From: Siphonodentalium dalli
Lineage: Eukaryota; Mollusca; Scaphopoda; Gadilida; Siphonodentaliidae
Reading direction: 5' to 3'
Assembly (NCBI GenBank): GCA_032622095.1
Contig: CP136065.1
Span: 247,627,474 to 247,691,473, forward strand
Length of the DNA: 64,000 nucleotides
A program made the position numbers and the translations under genes. Positions 1 through 12,209 of the stretch are shown one piece after another. The notes beneath the pieces are model-generated. The model was given only the letters and a program-made list of their open reading frames with translations. It had not been told where the DNA came from and did not search any database. Positions within the stretch are counted from its first letter, which is position 1, and each line of letters starts with the position of its first letter.

Positions 1-1937
1 CCTTCCGAAACTTACCGTTTTGTGCTCATTTACGTATATAATTTGCCGTTTGTTTTGAGTACCAGTAACTAACTTTGCATTTTCGAACGCAAAGCAAGAC
101 GTGATTAAACACTATTTGCCGTGATTATTTGGCTTAATATCACTGAAGGTTAATAGGTAATTAATTTGTCCCAGGTATATGATGTTTTATGACAATCAAA
201 TTACCATCCAGTTGATGTGTGTATCTAAACGGTGGTGACAACACCTGATCGATCGCGGAAACGTTACGGATTACGGAGTGGAAGCGCGTGCAACAATCCG
301 AAACCGGTGCATTATTCTATATGTTTTGTGTAAAAATGTTCCTTTAAAATTGATATGGTATCATTGGTATGGTATACCGGGCCGTACCGGTTCTTACATA
401 CAATCGAACATCGTTGTTTTCGAACTTGCCCAGTGTGCTTGTCACCGATTGACTTCACAAACGTGTACATGAAGAAATGCAAGATATTTTGAGAAACGAA
501 CTTCATCTCCGACAGAGTCAAACAAAAGTTACAATATAAATGTTATAACAGCTGTAGTGCGTACAAGCCGTTTATGCTCGCAGATGTCATGTACATATAT
601 CGGACATGGAATGTGGTAAAGTTCCCTGTAAATATATAGTCCGCATATATTAAAATATGGGCCATGCATTGCGTACATAATGTTGTTCCTTGTATTCATT
701 GCAAGGTCACGATATGACATACATGTAGTTTAATCACGGACAGTCATTTTCCCGCCAAAACACGCGTGTTTTCACTGTTTGATTTGATCGCGTACATAAT
801 TGTCTCTCGTGCATGGTACATTGTAAATATATATATACAATTTTACTCGCGAGTCCCCGAATACACAATCGATCGTGTCAGTTTCAGAAATAAAACTGCG
901 CAGACCGGCGATGTTAATAGTACATTTCAATGCGATGTCGTAAGTTCTATATTTAGCCCGATTCCAGGAATTTGCGTCATCCAGATTACTTTTCTGGGAA
1001 CAGCTTTGTCACCGCCCAATTCCACGAAGGATTTAAGTTTGAGGTGCTAAAATACATTGTAAGTTTTCACAAACACAGCCCATAAACGATGTGGGATTTC
1101 CGAAGTGACTCGCCAGTTTAGTTCGAAATACGCGACGCTAATCGATGCATAGCATGGCCGACCGCGGGTTGGCTTTATATTTATATCTATAATACAATAT
1201 ATCTAGAACGTGCGATCGTATACGCTCACCCATGCGTCAGTTGATGCATGTGGTGGTTGTAAAAAATATCACACAATTTTACAAATAAACTTTAAAGGTA
1301 TACTGACATAGTGCTTCAATAAACTATAATATATTGGATTTGTTATTAAACTTAAAACTTAATAATGTCACCTCGCAACTAACTTGATTGAAGTTGAGTC
1401 CTGCACACCTGCAAGCACGTTGACCAGATATCACTCAGATCAATTCCGTCACGCCGAAATAGACACGGTTGCGATAGGCGCTGATTCTTTGAAGTTGATT
1501 ATCAAAGCCGGTCGTCTCAACTTCAAAGAATAAGCCGGCGCGGCGCCGACAAATACATTGAGTTGAGGTCATTGGGTTTCGCGCTCGTGCATGACCACCA
1601 AATACTGAAAGCAGTTATCGCATCAAAGGGACAACAAAGAAGGCTTTAGCAAGCTAATTGTGATTGTGTATTTCGATAGCCTGATTGTTTAAATTGTCCA
1701 GTAATTCGGCAACGGCACTGCTTTCGCGATGGCATAATGGTGGTGGGTGTGTTCCGACTAGTCGACTAGCCGATTTCGGAATCGACTAATTTAATAATCG
1801 CGTCTATTTCGATTAGTCGATTAATCGTTTCAACACTACCAGATATATACGACATTGTGAGAACATTGTTTTACTATTTTGATTATAAGACATCCTGAGA
1901 ACATTGTTTTACTATCATTATTATACTTTTTTGACAG
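1..1937. other. RPSA upstream/intron sequence, no exon recognised
   Basis: No RPSA exon for residues before AAFREP was found here. Two things stand out: a hairpin at about 1486-1533 whose arms contain TTCTTTGAAGTTGA and its complement, and a truncated hAT-type end at 1744-1838. An open frame at 766-1050 resembles no family. Confidence 0.5.
1744..1838. mobile_element. hAT element terminus, truncated
   Basis: The end CGATTAATCGTTTCAACACTA and subterminal GACTAGTCG/CGATTAGTCG palindromes match the right end of the complete hAT-like element at 28027-28931. The other end is missing. Confidence 0.6.
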
Positions 1938-2096
1938 GCTGCATTCAGAGAACCACGACTGTTGGTGGTAACCGATCCCCGCACGGACCATCAGCCCGTT
2001 ACTGAGGCATCCTATGTTAACATCCCAGTTATCGCCCTGTGTAACACAGACTCGCCACTTCAACATGTCGATGTTGCCATTCCATGCAGCAACAAG
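1938..2096 (+). CDS. RPSA: RPSA exon, uS2 core (53 codons)
   Basis: Frame-0 exon with acceptor ttgacag and donor gtaatt. It encodes [13 protein letters not shown] through [10 protein letters not shown] tandem duplication of ~24 bp (1851-1874 and 1891-1914) and a hAT terminus (to 1838) lie just upstream of its acceptor. Confidence 0.95.
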
Positions 2097-4795
2097 GTAA
2101 TTTCTTATTAAATTCTTGCGTTTTTCTCTGTGACCTAAGGCAAAAGAAAAAAATATTTCTGGTTTGGGTTTCCCTACCGACCCTATTTTAGACCCCCTAC
2201 CCTAAAGTTTTTTTCATGGTTTTCAAAGTAAATTTATTTAATTTTTTCTCAAAATTTCATAAAAACTCATTTAAGCATCTCAGAGTAGGTGGTTGATTTC
2301 TAAGTGAAAGTATTGTGTAATATTAAAGTGATGTGAAACACTTCCGTTGGGTGATCAAATAGATATACTGACTAATCTTGCCCAAAGTAGTTATTTTTAC
2401 GAATATTAATCCAAATTTACAGCACACACCGCCATTCTTATATATTAATTAAATGCAGTGACTCTCGATGGCGAACTAATTTGCGTTAGATTGTTGCGTC
2501 CCGAATCCAGATGTAAATATTTACAATTAAGCGTAGTTCAGACGATGATTTCTATGGAGTGGTATGGTCGATTTCTTTGAGATTTTGGCGATGTTAGTAG
2601 AATGGCAGAATGCTACATTCCCACAGTTGGCATGGCGCCCGAGTACTACTTTATCAGTTTCACGCTCCAGAATAAGTCCATAATGTCTTTAAAATTTATT
2701 CCAAAATAATCAAAAGTAGTTTTATATCAATCTTGCATAGTAAAATATGCACACGAAATAAAAACAATTTATTAAAAAAATAAATTTCAAGACTACCTAC
2801 CGACCCTATTTTTTTCGGGCTAGTATTACTAAATTTCACCTTCGGTGGATCTCATTCTGCTTAGGCCTCATCTTATCTGGAAATTATATTTATTATCAAA
2901 TTAACAAGTTTTCTTAGTTTCTTTCACCATCTGGGAACTTAAATCTGTGTCTAGGTCTCCCATAGCAGATGAGATCGCCAGAGGATGATTTTGATGACCA
3001 GCTCACTGCGGGTTAGCATCACTAAATTCACCTTCTGGGAACCTCATTCTGCAAATGTCCAGCACCGTATTTTGACGCCTGCGATGGTTGGTCCTGTTGT
3101 AGCCCTGACCTGTCTACCATAAGTTCAAAGCTTAATGGAGTAAATTGTTTGTTTGTAGGGAGTACATTCGATCGGTTTGATGTGGTGGATGCTGTCCCGA
3201 GAGGTTTTGAGACTGCGTGGAACGATCAGCCGTGATCATCCATGGGACGTCATGGTTGATCTCTACTTCTACAGAGATCCAGAGGAGGTCAGTCTTGATT
3301 GTTTATGCAAATGTTTTTTTGATCGGTGCATGGTGCGGGAGGGATGATTTTATTCTTTGTTTTTTCCCCAATCAGTGATGAATGACTACTACAATCCTGC
3401 ACAAGGAGCCTAAATTGAAATACTAGAGATATGTAATGTAATGGCCAACTCCCTGCTATTTTGTTGAATATTCAGTCCTCATAATTTGCTACGGCAATCA
3501 GCAATGCCGAAGCCATTTGCTGAAGCAAATTGGGCCACGATAAAGGAATGCCATAGTGGATTGCCCAAGCCAAACATTCTGAATTAAGGCTGGATATTTG
3601 GCCCAGTGTCGGACCATCTATCATGGAAACCACTGAGCATGTTCTTAATTTTTATTTGGTATATCTCAACCGAAAGCAGTATGTTTTCCTCATCGATGCG
3701 AAAACTTGTGGGTTTGGTTATTCCAATTTCGCGGAATTCGAAACCTAGTAAAACAGAACGAAGTGAAGTGATAACAAAATTGAAGCCTCCCGCAGTAACT
3801 TTCTCTCCCAAAATTTATTGGTTTCCACCTTCAGAACGACCGATGTAACATTTGTATATCAACCTATGAACAGCTTTCCTTGCATGTTTAGTTTTGCCGC
3901 CCAAACATGCCAGGATTAGAAAGTAAAACTACTCTGGAATTTCCCTACCGACGACAGTGGGACAGTGACATTTAATCTTCTAATGACCATCTATTTTCGA
4001 TTTTGGCAGGGTATCGCATCTCTTTGGGCCATTTAATGTTATTAAATTGCGCATCTTTGACTGTAAAATCTACTTCATAGGTTTCTCTTTTGTTTTTTCT
4101 GCCATTTGATGCTGCTAAATTTCGTTTGTTTTCTATGAAAGTCCACAACACAATTTTTTGTATCCGCGATAAAAAGATCAATTCTGGTCAAAAATAAAAA
4201 TCTACGAGTTTTGGATGGCCTTATGTTATTGGTCTGTCCTGTCCGTTCCATCTGCTTCTGGTTTGTGGATAATTTGGGTTCCACCCTGTTCCACCTGCCT
4301 ATTTTCACCACAGTTATGGTCCTTTGTTGGAATTACCAGGGCGTATTTTGCCACACCCTAGCGAAGGAGCAAGCCACTTCACAAGTTGTATTTTAACCGT
4401 GGCTTAATGTTTTCTTTTTGTCAAGATTATATTTTTTACTATGGTCTATGTTTTCTTTTTATCAGGCTGAAAAGGAGGACCAAGCCGCTGCACCAGAGAA
4501 GGCTCCAGTGAAGGATGAGGCCCCAGATAACTGGGGAGCCGATGACGTCACTCCAGCGGTGAGCAGCGGTGTGAAGGACTGGGCAACTGACGGACAGCAC
4601 CAAGTTGGACCCGTCTCCATGCAGAGCTTTGGAGCAGCCACCGCAGCTCCTGTTGTTGCCACCGGAACCACAGAGGACTGGGCGGCAGCTACAACTGAGG
4701 ACTGGTCGGCCACATCGACAACTGTGGTGCCACCTAACCCCAGCACCACTCCAAGCTGGGGCGGCGGTGGTGCCAACGAAGACTGGGGAAGCTAA
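1938..4795 (+). CDS. RPSA: RPSA, 40S ribosomal protein SA (laminin receptor precursor), 3' part
   Basis: Three exons (1938-2096, 3159-3287, 4466-4795) with AG/GT borders join in frame, giving the C-terminal ~205 residues. The first reads [20 protein letters not shown] then continues through [16 protein letters not shown], the hallmark uS2-fold segment of RPSA. The second holds [20 protein letters not shown] and the [10 protein letters not shown] motif. The last exon is the acidic, Ala/Pro-rich tail with repeated DW motifs (TEDWAA, TEDWSA, NEDWGS), as in animal RPSA, where they support laminin and 40S binding. RPSA is a core protein of the small ribosomal subunit (cytosol) and, in animals, is also reported at the cell surface. 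The stop is TAA at 4793-4795. Exons for the first ~110 residues are not in the window and must lie upstream. The pieces are intact, with no frameshift, so this looks like the functional gene and not a processed copy. Confidence 0.95.
2327..2700 (+). repeat. Family C dispersed repeat, copy 1
   Basis: Starts at TTAA (2323-2326) with AGTGATGTGAAACACT and shares GGAGTGGTATGGTCGATTTC with copies at 11200, 6968 (inverted) and 31780. Coding capacity is absent. The right end is poorly defined. Confidence 0.7.
2836..3058 (+). repeat. Degenerate long-D family MITE
   Basis: Contains GGTGGATCTCATTCTGC, a TCTCCCATAGCAGATGAGA block and the arm AGCATCACTAAATTCACC before CCTCATTCTGCAAATG, as in the longer D-type copies at 45985 and 53160. 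The arms have diverged. Confidence 0.6.
3159..3287 (+). CDS. RPSA: RPSA exon, [13 protein letters not shown] segment (43 codons)
   Basis: Frame-0 exon with acceptor tttgtag and donor gtcagt. It encodes [16 protein letters not shown] through [10 protein letters not shown], closely matching the human laminin-receptor segment containing peptide G. Confidence 0.95.
3288..4465 (+). other. RPSA last intron
   Basis: No gene or defined element recognised. Short open frames here lack family resemblance. Confidence 0.5.
4466..4795 (+). CDS. RPSA: RPSA terminal exon, acidic DW-repeat tail (109 codons plus stop)
   Basis: Acceptor ttatcag. It begins [12 protein letters not shown] and ends [11 protein letters not shown] followed by TAA. 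At least five (D/E)W or similar motifs are visible. The middle of the tail is Ala/Thr/Val-rich and diverges from vertebrate RPSA. Confidence 0.93.
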   Translation, partial: AEKEDQAAAPEKAPVKDEAPDNWGADDVTPAVSSGVKDWATDGQHQVGPVSMQSFGAATAAPVVATGTTEDWAAATTEDWSATSTTVVPPNPSTTPSWGGGGANEDWGS

Positions 4796-4851
4796 ATATG
4801 CTCCCACACGAGACATAAGGCACAACATACTGTTGTCATTAGAAAGTCTGA

Positions 4852-4865
4852 AATAAACAAATAAA
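4852..4865 (+). terminator. RPSA polyadenylation signals
   Basis: Two AATAAA hexamers (4852-4857 and 4860-4865) lie 57-70 nt after the RPSA stop, followed by a T/G-rich stretch near 4870-4885. This gives a short 3' UTR, as usual for ribosomal-protein genes. Confidence 0.75.
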
Positions 4866-4929
4866 ACACTTCCTTCCTTGTTTTGTATGACGCCCATAAC
4901 TAATTAACTCAATATAATTACCTTCAGTT

Positions 4930-5016
4930 ACCGAAGTATCTCATGAGTGTCTGGAAAGAAATATTGAATTGATATTTCTTTCCAGACACAAATGAGATGT
5001 TTCAGGTATTCAAACA
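4930..5016. repeat. Hairpin repeat, ~85 bp
   Basis: Near-perfect inverted repeat centred near 4972, arms containing TGTCTGGAAAGAAATAT and its complement. The outer part (ACCGAAGTATCTCATGAGTG) resembles the hairpin element at 57175-57321. It lies ~70 bp beyond the RPSA polyadenylation signals. Confidence 0.65.
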
Positions 5017-5163
5017 AAAACTGTAGGTTTTCTTTTATTATATGAACCTTATTAATGCTTAAAGTTGATAAATTATGCAGTATTCCCACTTTTGATAGCA
5101 CAACAAATTAAACAATACACGGAAAGCAACACCTGGTTGACCCAAATTCTGACACCAATCGGC

Positions 5164-6254
5164 CAGGCCTCAGCCTAGGGGTTCAGAACAGGGAGACTTG
5201 AAGTCTCCCTCCAGGAAATTTAGGGAGACTTCAGGGTGGGGAGACTACCAAAAATTGACAATTTTCGCTTTATTTTATAACATCTGAAAATAAAAAATTT
5301 AAAAAGATAAAATAACAAATAAAAAAAAAAATTTGACTTTATCTGAAATTAGCTTAATTGTTAATATACATTTAAAAAATTTGGAAATGTTTTGTGTAGC
5401 TATCATTTAAGCAAGACAATTATCAAGTTACAGTAATAGTTACTTTTTTAACTAAATGAAAGTAGTATTATTTCCTAGACTGCAGCTTGGAAGATACGTT
5501 TGTACATTCTGAAATGACTGAATCATGAATGATGATGCATGTAACTTTTTAAGTTTAATTTGGTCACGGCTGTAATGTGGGTGTCCGCTAAAATAAACAA
5601 TAAGGACTAACTAACAAAGGAGTTGCAAAAGCTTTTATTAATTAATGGCCTCCCTTAATTAATGCCAACATCACTGGTATAATCCGATTAAAGCAATAAA
5701 CTTGACATTATTTTATTTACGGAAGTCGGTCTCTTCAAAAAGTCCGACGCGTTACCGAAACGAACTTCCGAAGCGCCTGGTACATGCATACTCTGATAAT
5801 GTCGTAATTGTTTTTTATCTGAAAAGTGGGACGGCGGTCTTTTAAGTTAATTAAAACATTGATTTGTGACACTCACGATGGTCAGTAACAACACAGATGC
5901 GAACATCTCATCGTGTTTTCAGCGTGTCAAAACATTCGTGATTAACATTCATTACCGCAAAGGGAACAAAGGCGACGGAATAACAACACAAAACAATAGG
6001 TCATATTTTATTTTTTTATTTTAAACACTTGGGTCTTTGGCTCTGCATCGTCTGTTTCTTTTTGGGATGGCGCCACAATTCATCTATATACGGACATGTC
6101 CAGACATGTCCGGAAAAAAAACTAGAAAAATAATAAAAATAAATTCCCCCTAAAATTGAAGGCGACTTCGATTTCGCCTTGGAATGACGATCGGGCGAAG
6201 TTAGCGACAGTAAGGCGACAATCTCGCCCAAGTCGCCTTGTGAGCTGAGGCCTG
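5164..6254. mobile_element. Non-autonomous hAT-like element (1091 bp)
   Basis: Terminal inverted repeats CAGGCCTCAGC/GCTGAGGCCTG are flanked by an exact 8-bp duplication CAATCGGC (5156-5163 and 6255-6262). Subterminal GGGAGACTT and AGGCGAC repeats are visible. CA...TG ends and 8-bp duplications are typical of hAT. No transposase is recognisable. Confidence 0.8.
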
Positions 6255-6599
6255 CAATCGGCTGATAGGTAGCAAACCGCTATCAAGTGATGACTTAATT
6301 CGGCAAGCTACAGTGAATGATACATAGGACGATTTACATTTCGGTAATTTTCCACTATTTTATATGCAAGCATATAAATAAGTACATCAAGTGACTGTCA
6401 CAAAAGTTAGCTTGTCTGTTGTGAATGATACAACACCAATCAAATTGAAATAAATATAAATTAATGATAAATGATATTAACCTTCAGTCGGTCTGTCCAG
6501 GTCTGTCTTCCTAAAATACATTTTATATAGTTTCCGGGGTATAAATAAGATAAGAGTCAGACACCTATCCAGAAACGCTTCCATCAATTTTTATTTTAT

Positions 6600-6968
6600 A
6601 TCGATATTTTCTTAGACATATTATGTACTTGTTCGGGTGCGTGAAACTGATTAGTTAATATCCAAGCGTTATGCCAACTCGATGAATGTAGTATTCTACT
6701 AGCATCGCCGAAAATCTGAAGCAAATCGACCATACCACTCCATATAAAACATCATCTGAACTGCGCTCAATTGTAAATATTTACTACTCGATTCGGGAGG
6801 CATCTATCGGCGCAAAAACGATTTCGCATAGAGAGTCACTGCATTTAATTAATATATAAGAATGACTGTATATTGTCAATTTGGATATAATATTTGTAAA
6901 AATTACTATTTGAACAAGATTATTCTCCATTTATATTTGATCACCCTACCGGAGTGTTTCACATTACT
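6600..6968 (-). repeat. Family C dispersed repeat, inverted copy
   Basis: Ends at TTAA (6969-6972). On the - strand it reads AGTAATGTGAAACACTCC then GATCAAATA, and contains the complement of the TGGTATGGTCGATTTGC block of copy 1. Confidence 0.7.
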
Positions 6969-7235
6969 TTAAATAATGCGATAAACAACTGGGTAATTTT
7001 TTCGTTGCTAAAGTTATCCCGTGTGCTATGCACCAAACGAATTTGAGCCGTAAAATGACCCATAAAATCTATTTCTAGGTGAATTACACCAGGAAATTTG
7101 AAATAAAATCAATATTAAATGAAGGAATGACGGGTCTTTGATTAATATTTATTACCCAGGAAACTATATAAAACTTCTATTAAATGTAGCGAATAAATTA
7201 ATGCAGGATAAAATTAACCAATAAACGTGGGGGCT

Positions 7236-8345
7236 TTTTAGCTCACCTGATACAAAGTCTCTGGTGGAGCTATAGTCATCACTCCTCGTCCTTCCATCCG
7301 TCAACAATTCTTTAAACTTCTTCGGAACCATAAGACCGAATGGGTTCATATTTGGTGTGGATTGTCCCTAGGTGACTTGCATTCAGATTTGTTCAAATGA
7401 AGTCGCTGGGTCAATTAGTTGTGAAAGCAGGGCCACAACTCTATTCCTCCATTCAGTCCATAGTAATTCTATGACTTCTCAAGAACCATTGGGCCGATTT
7501 AGCTTATATTTGTTATAGAGGGTCCTTTGGGTTCAGATATGTTAAAATGGGGTCACTGAGTCAAATAGGGGCAGAGCTAGGGACACTATTTGAATTTTTT
7601 TGTAGATATTTGTTTTATTTTGAGATTAATTTCTTGCTCAATTTAAAAGAAACAAATAACACCATTATAACATCCACCAGGGTGACTCAACCAAATTTGG
7701 TTTAAATTGGTCTAAAATCAAGAACATGCAAAGTCACATTGATTATAAAGTAATAAATGAAATGACAGTGTTAATAAAATCTGATTTGAGCGACAGCTCC
7801 TTTGATTAATACCCTAGAATTCTCTGCCTGCTAGAGAGTTTGTATAAATGACATATGGCTATGATAACAAGGCGCCAAGTGTGAATGATGAATCTTGACA
7901 GTTAGGCCAGTAAAACTAAATACCTGTTTTCTCAGGCAATTGCATATGGGAAACTGGATGAGAAAGGAGGCATTTTTCTTAGCTTACCTGAGATGAAGAA
8001 TTAAGACATATTTTGTGTGGATGGTCCCCAGGTGGCTGGGATTTAGTTCTGTTCAAATGGGGGTCACATGGTCAAAAAAGTGGCATAGCTAAGGACCTAA
8101 CTCTTTCCATCCATAGTAATTCTTAAAACATCTCAAGAATCATTGGGGCTATTTAGCTTATAATTGGTATGGAAGATCCTTGAGTTACAGGGATACTTGT
8201 GTGTTAAAATTAGGTCACCTGGTCAAAAAGGGCGGAGCCAGGGATATAACTTGTCCATCCATTGTAATTCTTAAAATGTCTTCCTATCAAGAACCATCAG
8301 GCCTATTCAGCTTATATTTGGTATGGGTGACTAGGATTCAGATTT
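7236..8345. repeat. Imperfect tandem array, ~152-bp unit
   Basis: Units start with variants of ATTTGGTGTGGATTGTCC at about 7345, 7500, 8003, 8155 and 8308, and carry TTCAAATG(G)GGTCAC and TCTCAAGAACCATTGGG. A stretch of ~420 bp at 7580-8000 interrupts the array. The pattern resembles dispersed molluscan repeats; no coding potential. Confidence 0.6.
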
Positions 8346-8363
8346 GATTCAGAATACACTGGC

Positions 8364-8503
8364 TTACAAGGTTGAGGTAAATATATTCAGGCCAATGTAT
8401 TCTCTTATATATGCGAGGCTCACTATGGGAGACTCGCTTATGTAAGAGAATGCATTGGCACAGGGTTTTTGTGAAATTTCAGGAAGCTCCAGTCATGAAA
8501 GGG
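8364..8503 (+). mobile_element. Family B MITE, 5'-truncated, plus terminal fragment
   Basis: Right half of the B type: second hairpin with TATATATGCGAG arms, CACAGGG, then CTCCAGTCATGAAAGGG before TTAA (8504-8507). A further end fragment (8562-8594, CTCTCGTCATGAAAGGG) follows. Confidence 0.65.
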
Positions 8504-8599
8504 TTAATGATACAGGGGATATATATTCCTTTGTGTATACTTGTTTCTTGATATTTAATGCTGCACCAGTGCAGCTCTCGTCATGAAAGGGTTGAAGAA

Positions 8600-10782
8600 G
8601 AAACATTCACAGTGAAGGATCCAGGGATTTTTTGGGGACTCCTGTTTTCGGGCAATGATATGCCGACGGCCTGAGTGGGGGGAGGTTCAAGAAGGGGTGT
8701 CCCCCTACTGATGGTGTGGGGTCTGGGGGATCTCCCCCTGGAAAAAATTTGAAAATCCATTGCATTGAGAGCTGATCAAGGGCTCACAGATTCAGTATTT
8801 TGAATTTTACTACATGTAGGTGAATTTGATCAAGATTTTCAAGCGAAACTTTGGAAATTTGTTATATATGTACGGGATTGGATATGCTTATAAGTTATTG
8901 TCAGATATCTTTTGGTTCAATGGATTATGCTAAACAATGTATTAAGTTAGTACTATTACTGGGTATTATGAGATCCCACCTGATAACCAGATTGATTTGA
9001 TCACATTGTCACTGTTCCTGTACTGTATTGTGTAATTTCACTTGAATTTGATTGAAATACTAAAGTCTGAAGGCTGAATGAATGATAACAAACCCGATCT
9101 CAAACTATTTGAAGTTTTCACAGATGAAAGCTAGATAAAGCCAAACATACCAACTGTTAAACTTATATATATTGACATAAGACATAAGTTTACAAAAAGA
9201 TTTATAAATGTTTTGTATCTTGTTATGATATGAATTTGGGCACCCAAACCGGTTAACAGTATTAAAACCGGCCTGGATATGTCCCTGGTTCAATGTAGAT
9301 TCATAACATGAAATGGTAGTTGTTCAATAGTCTGGGTTCACTGAGACTGAATGAACTAATGAAGCTGAAGTGTCCATATAAAGTAACAAGCACTCGACCA
9401 CCATAGGTCTCTGACCTACTTTCAGTTGATTGCTCCCTGCTTGAGTGGACCACACTGCATATCAACAATTGTTTTATTGGGCTGGAATATTTGTGACTGC
9501 TTTATTCTTCATTATAATATGCAACTAAATGAACTTGACATAATGATAGAACTGAAGCCTCCTCTCATATAGCCAAGACAATAAGCTGTTTGGTGATTGG
9601 AGTGTTGTGTGAAATTATTAATTCTAGCAGTTCCTTGTACCAAAAGGGGACAAAAAAAGAAAACATTTTCGACCTCTAAAATGTATTAAAATCCATTGTT
9701 TTTATCGTCTCAATAATTGCTCCAGATTGTATATACAATGAAGATATGTGAAATTTAATATTATTCGGCAGATAGATTCAGAGAAATTGTTGAAAATCTC
9801 TTGCCATTTTTGGCTGGATTTATTCAAAAGTGCATGGTAAATTGTAACCACAAAAAATTCAATAATCGGCAGCAGAAGGGTTTCATGCAGAGAAACCACT
9901 AAAACCCAGTCTTGATACTGATTATAAATAAATATTTCTTGAGATACTATGAACTGGGGGGGGGGGGGGGCTATTCAGGGAGTGAATATGTGGGGGGACG
10001 ACTCGCTCATTTTGGGGCGTAAATGGGATAACACTGCCATGCTACCTTGTACAGAGAAAGAAACAAGTAACAGAATAATTTTTTTAATCAAGAACTTGCA
10101 GCTTTAATAAAGTGATATAAAATCGAGCACTCTTCCTCTACATCTGTACAAACACTATAAAAATATAAACTCACATAACAATATTCACTGAGTGCATTCT
10201 CCGATGGTGACCAATGGCAGGTTGGTTAGCATGGCCGAACAGGTTAACAGAAGGGTACACAGCTTTTGATTAAAGTGGAAATGGGTACACAGAATTGCAA
10301 GTGTCGTTTAGGCAAAAGCCAGGTTCTGTAACATTTTTGGCTTTTGTTTACAATAAAGTGTACACACTTGACAATTGCATACTATTTACGTGATATTTAT
10401 CATCGGTATAAGAACAAAATCTGTTTATATTTTAATATTTTTTCTGTTTATGGTGGTTTTATGTGTGCCTTTAAATTATGATGGGCAATGAATTTTCCAT
10501 GCATATATATCAAACTGATCCTAGAGCAGACATCACTTTAAGTTCAAATTCCGATCGTGTGTAATCTTTCCCACTTTTTCTGGTTAGAGTGACTTCTTCA
10601 ACCTATCCGCACTTGACAATGTTTGAATCATGTCATGGCATTACAATTCGGAAACACCCAATAACGCAGGGTCAAATACACTCTATGATAAAATCATACT
10701 ATTGGGTAGTTGACAAGAAGTAATGAGCATTTTTTTGCCAACTTTTTGTTTTGTATTTTTTATCAATGAAAATTTTGGTTAA
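8600..10782. other. Intergenic, mostly unassigned
   Basis: No gene seen. Contains a 15-base G run (9956-9970) and, at about 10300-10475, sequence ending GTGTGCCTTTAA that matches in inverted orientation the TTAA-bordered repeat at 36563-37036. Confidence 0.5.
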
Positions 10783-11128
10783 CCCTTTACCCAACAGAAG
10801 GGCCCTGTGCCAATGCATTCTCTTATATATGCGAGTCGACCATAGGTCGCCTCGCATATATAAGAGAATGCATTGGCTTAACACATTAAAAATTATAAAA
10901 TTGTTAAAGAATGTAAGAAAAAGTGTTAAAAAAAGATTTTTTTTAAGCCAATGCATTCTCTTATATATGCGAGGCGACCTATGGTCATAACAGGGCATAA
11001 CTGTAACTATCACAATGTGGTCAATGAGCCGGTTCCAATGATATCCATATTTGTATGGTTTTATTGAGACAGACCGACGATATTTTAGGCTGTTGAAGCT
11101 TTATTTGGCCGTTTTGTTGGGTAAAGGG
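10783..11128 (+). mobile_element. Family A TTAA MITE, copy 1
   Basis: Ends CCCTTTACCCAACA and the complement, flanked by TTAA (10779-10782 and 11129-11132). First hairpin complete; the second is cut short after CGACCTATGGTC. TTAA targets and CCC-starting ends resemble piggyBac-type elements. No coding. Confidence 0.8.
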
Positions 11129-11199
11129 TTAAAGACATATGTGCTTATTTCACTACTTACATCTCAGCCACGATACCCATTTGAAGAATTCATCATTAA

Positions 11200-11990
11200 A
11201 GTGATGTGAAACACTCCGGTAGGGTGATAAAATAGGAAATTGAGAATAATCTTGCTCAAAGTAGTTATTTTTTTACGAATATTAATCCAAATTGACAACA
11301 CACACCGCCATTTTCATATATTAATCAAATGCAATGACTTTCGATGCTGAATTAAATTGTGTTAGTTTATCCGCCGCGTCCCGAATCGAGATGTAAATAT
11401 TTACAATTGAGTGTAGTTCAGACGATGTTTTCTATGGAGTGGTATGGTCGATTTCTTAAAAAATTTCGGTGACGTTTGTAGAATGCTACATTCCCCAGGT
11501 TGCCATATCGCATATTAACCCTTTACCCAACAGAACGGCCCTGTGCCAATGCATTCTCTTATATATGCGAGTCGACCATAGGTCGCCTCGCATATATAAG
11601 AGAATGCATTGGCTTAACACATTAAAAATTATAAAATTGTTAAAGAATGTAAGAAAAAATGGTAAAAAGTGTTAAAAAAAGATGTTTTTTAGGCCAATGC
11701 ATTCTCTTATATATGCGAGGCGACCTATGGTCGACTCACATATATAAGAGAATGCATTGGCACAGGGCATAACTGTAACTATCACAATGTGGTCAAGGAG
11801 CCGGTTCCAATGATACCCATATTGTATGGTTCTATTGAGACAGACCGAAGATATTTTAGGCTGTTGAAGCTTTATTTGGCCGGTTTGTTGGGTAAAGGGT
11901 TAAAGGATTAACTTATCAATTTCATGCACCCGAACAAGTCCATAATATGTCTTCAAACTATTATTGTCAAAAAAAATTTAGCTACAGTTT
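11200..11990 (+). repeat. Family C repeat split by a family A MITE
   Basis: Left part 11200-11514 and right part about 11904-11990 (CATGCACCCGAACAAGTCCA) are contiguous in copy 1 at 2327. The A element at 11519-11899 interrupts it at a TTAA, showing that A inserted later. Confidence 0.75.
11519..11899 (+). mobile_element. Family A TTAA MITE, copy 2 (nested)
   Basis: Flanked by TTAA (11515-11518 and 11900-11903). Both hairpins are complete, separated by an AT-rich spacer. Long subterminal arm CACAATGTGGTCAAGGAGCC to the right end. Confidence 0.85.
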
Positions 11991-12209
11991 TCTTGTTCTT
12001 GATAAAAACTTAAAATAAAACTATACTTTAATACTTACTTTTACTTTGATAAATAATTTGATGGAAAATTGGAAAATTGGAAAATTCTATTTACAACCTT
12101 TTCAAATCTCATGGACTATTCATACCAAATAATAATCATACTCTCAAGATCAAAATTAAAGTCTGAATCGAAATAAAAGTGCATAAATTTCTGACTAAAA
12201 CACATGTAT

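Larger units (their letters stand above)
2097..3158 (+). other. RPSA intron with two repeats
   Basis: Holds a copy of the dispersed TTAA-bordered family C (2327 to about 2700), two direct copies of CTACCGACCCTATTTT (about 2175 and 2797) bracketing it, and a degenerate member of the long D family (2836-3058). Confidence 0.7.

Noticed and set aside
766-1050. 94-codon open frame
   Set aside because: No family resemblance, no splice or neighbour support; expected by chance.
4439-4897. 152-codon frame antisense to the RPSA last exon
   Set aside because: Shadow of the GC-rich, repetitive RPSA tail; low-complexity product.
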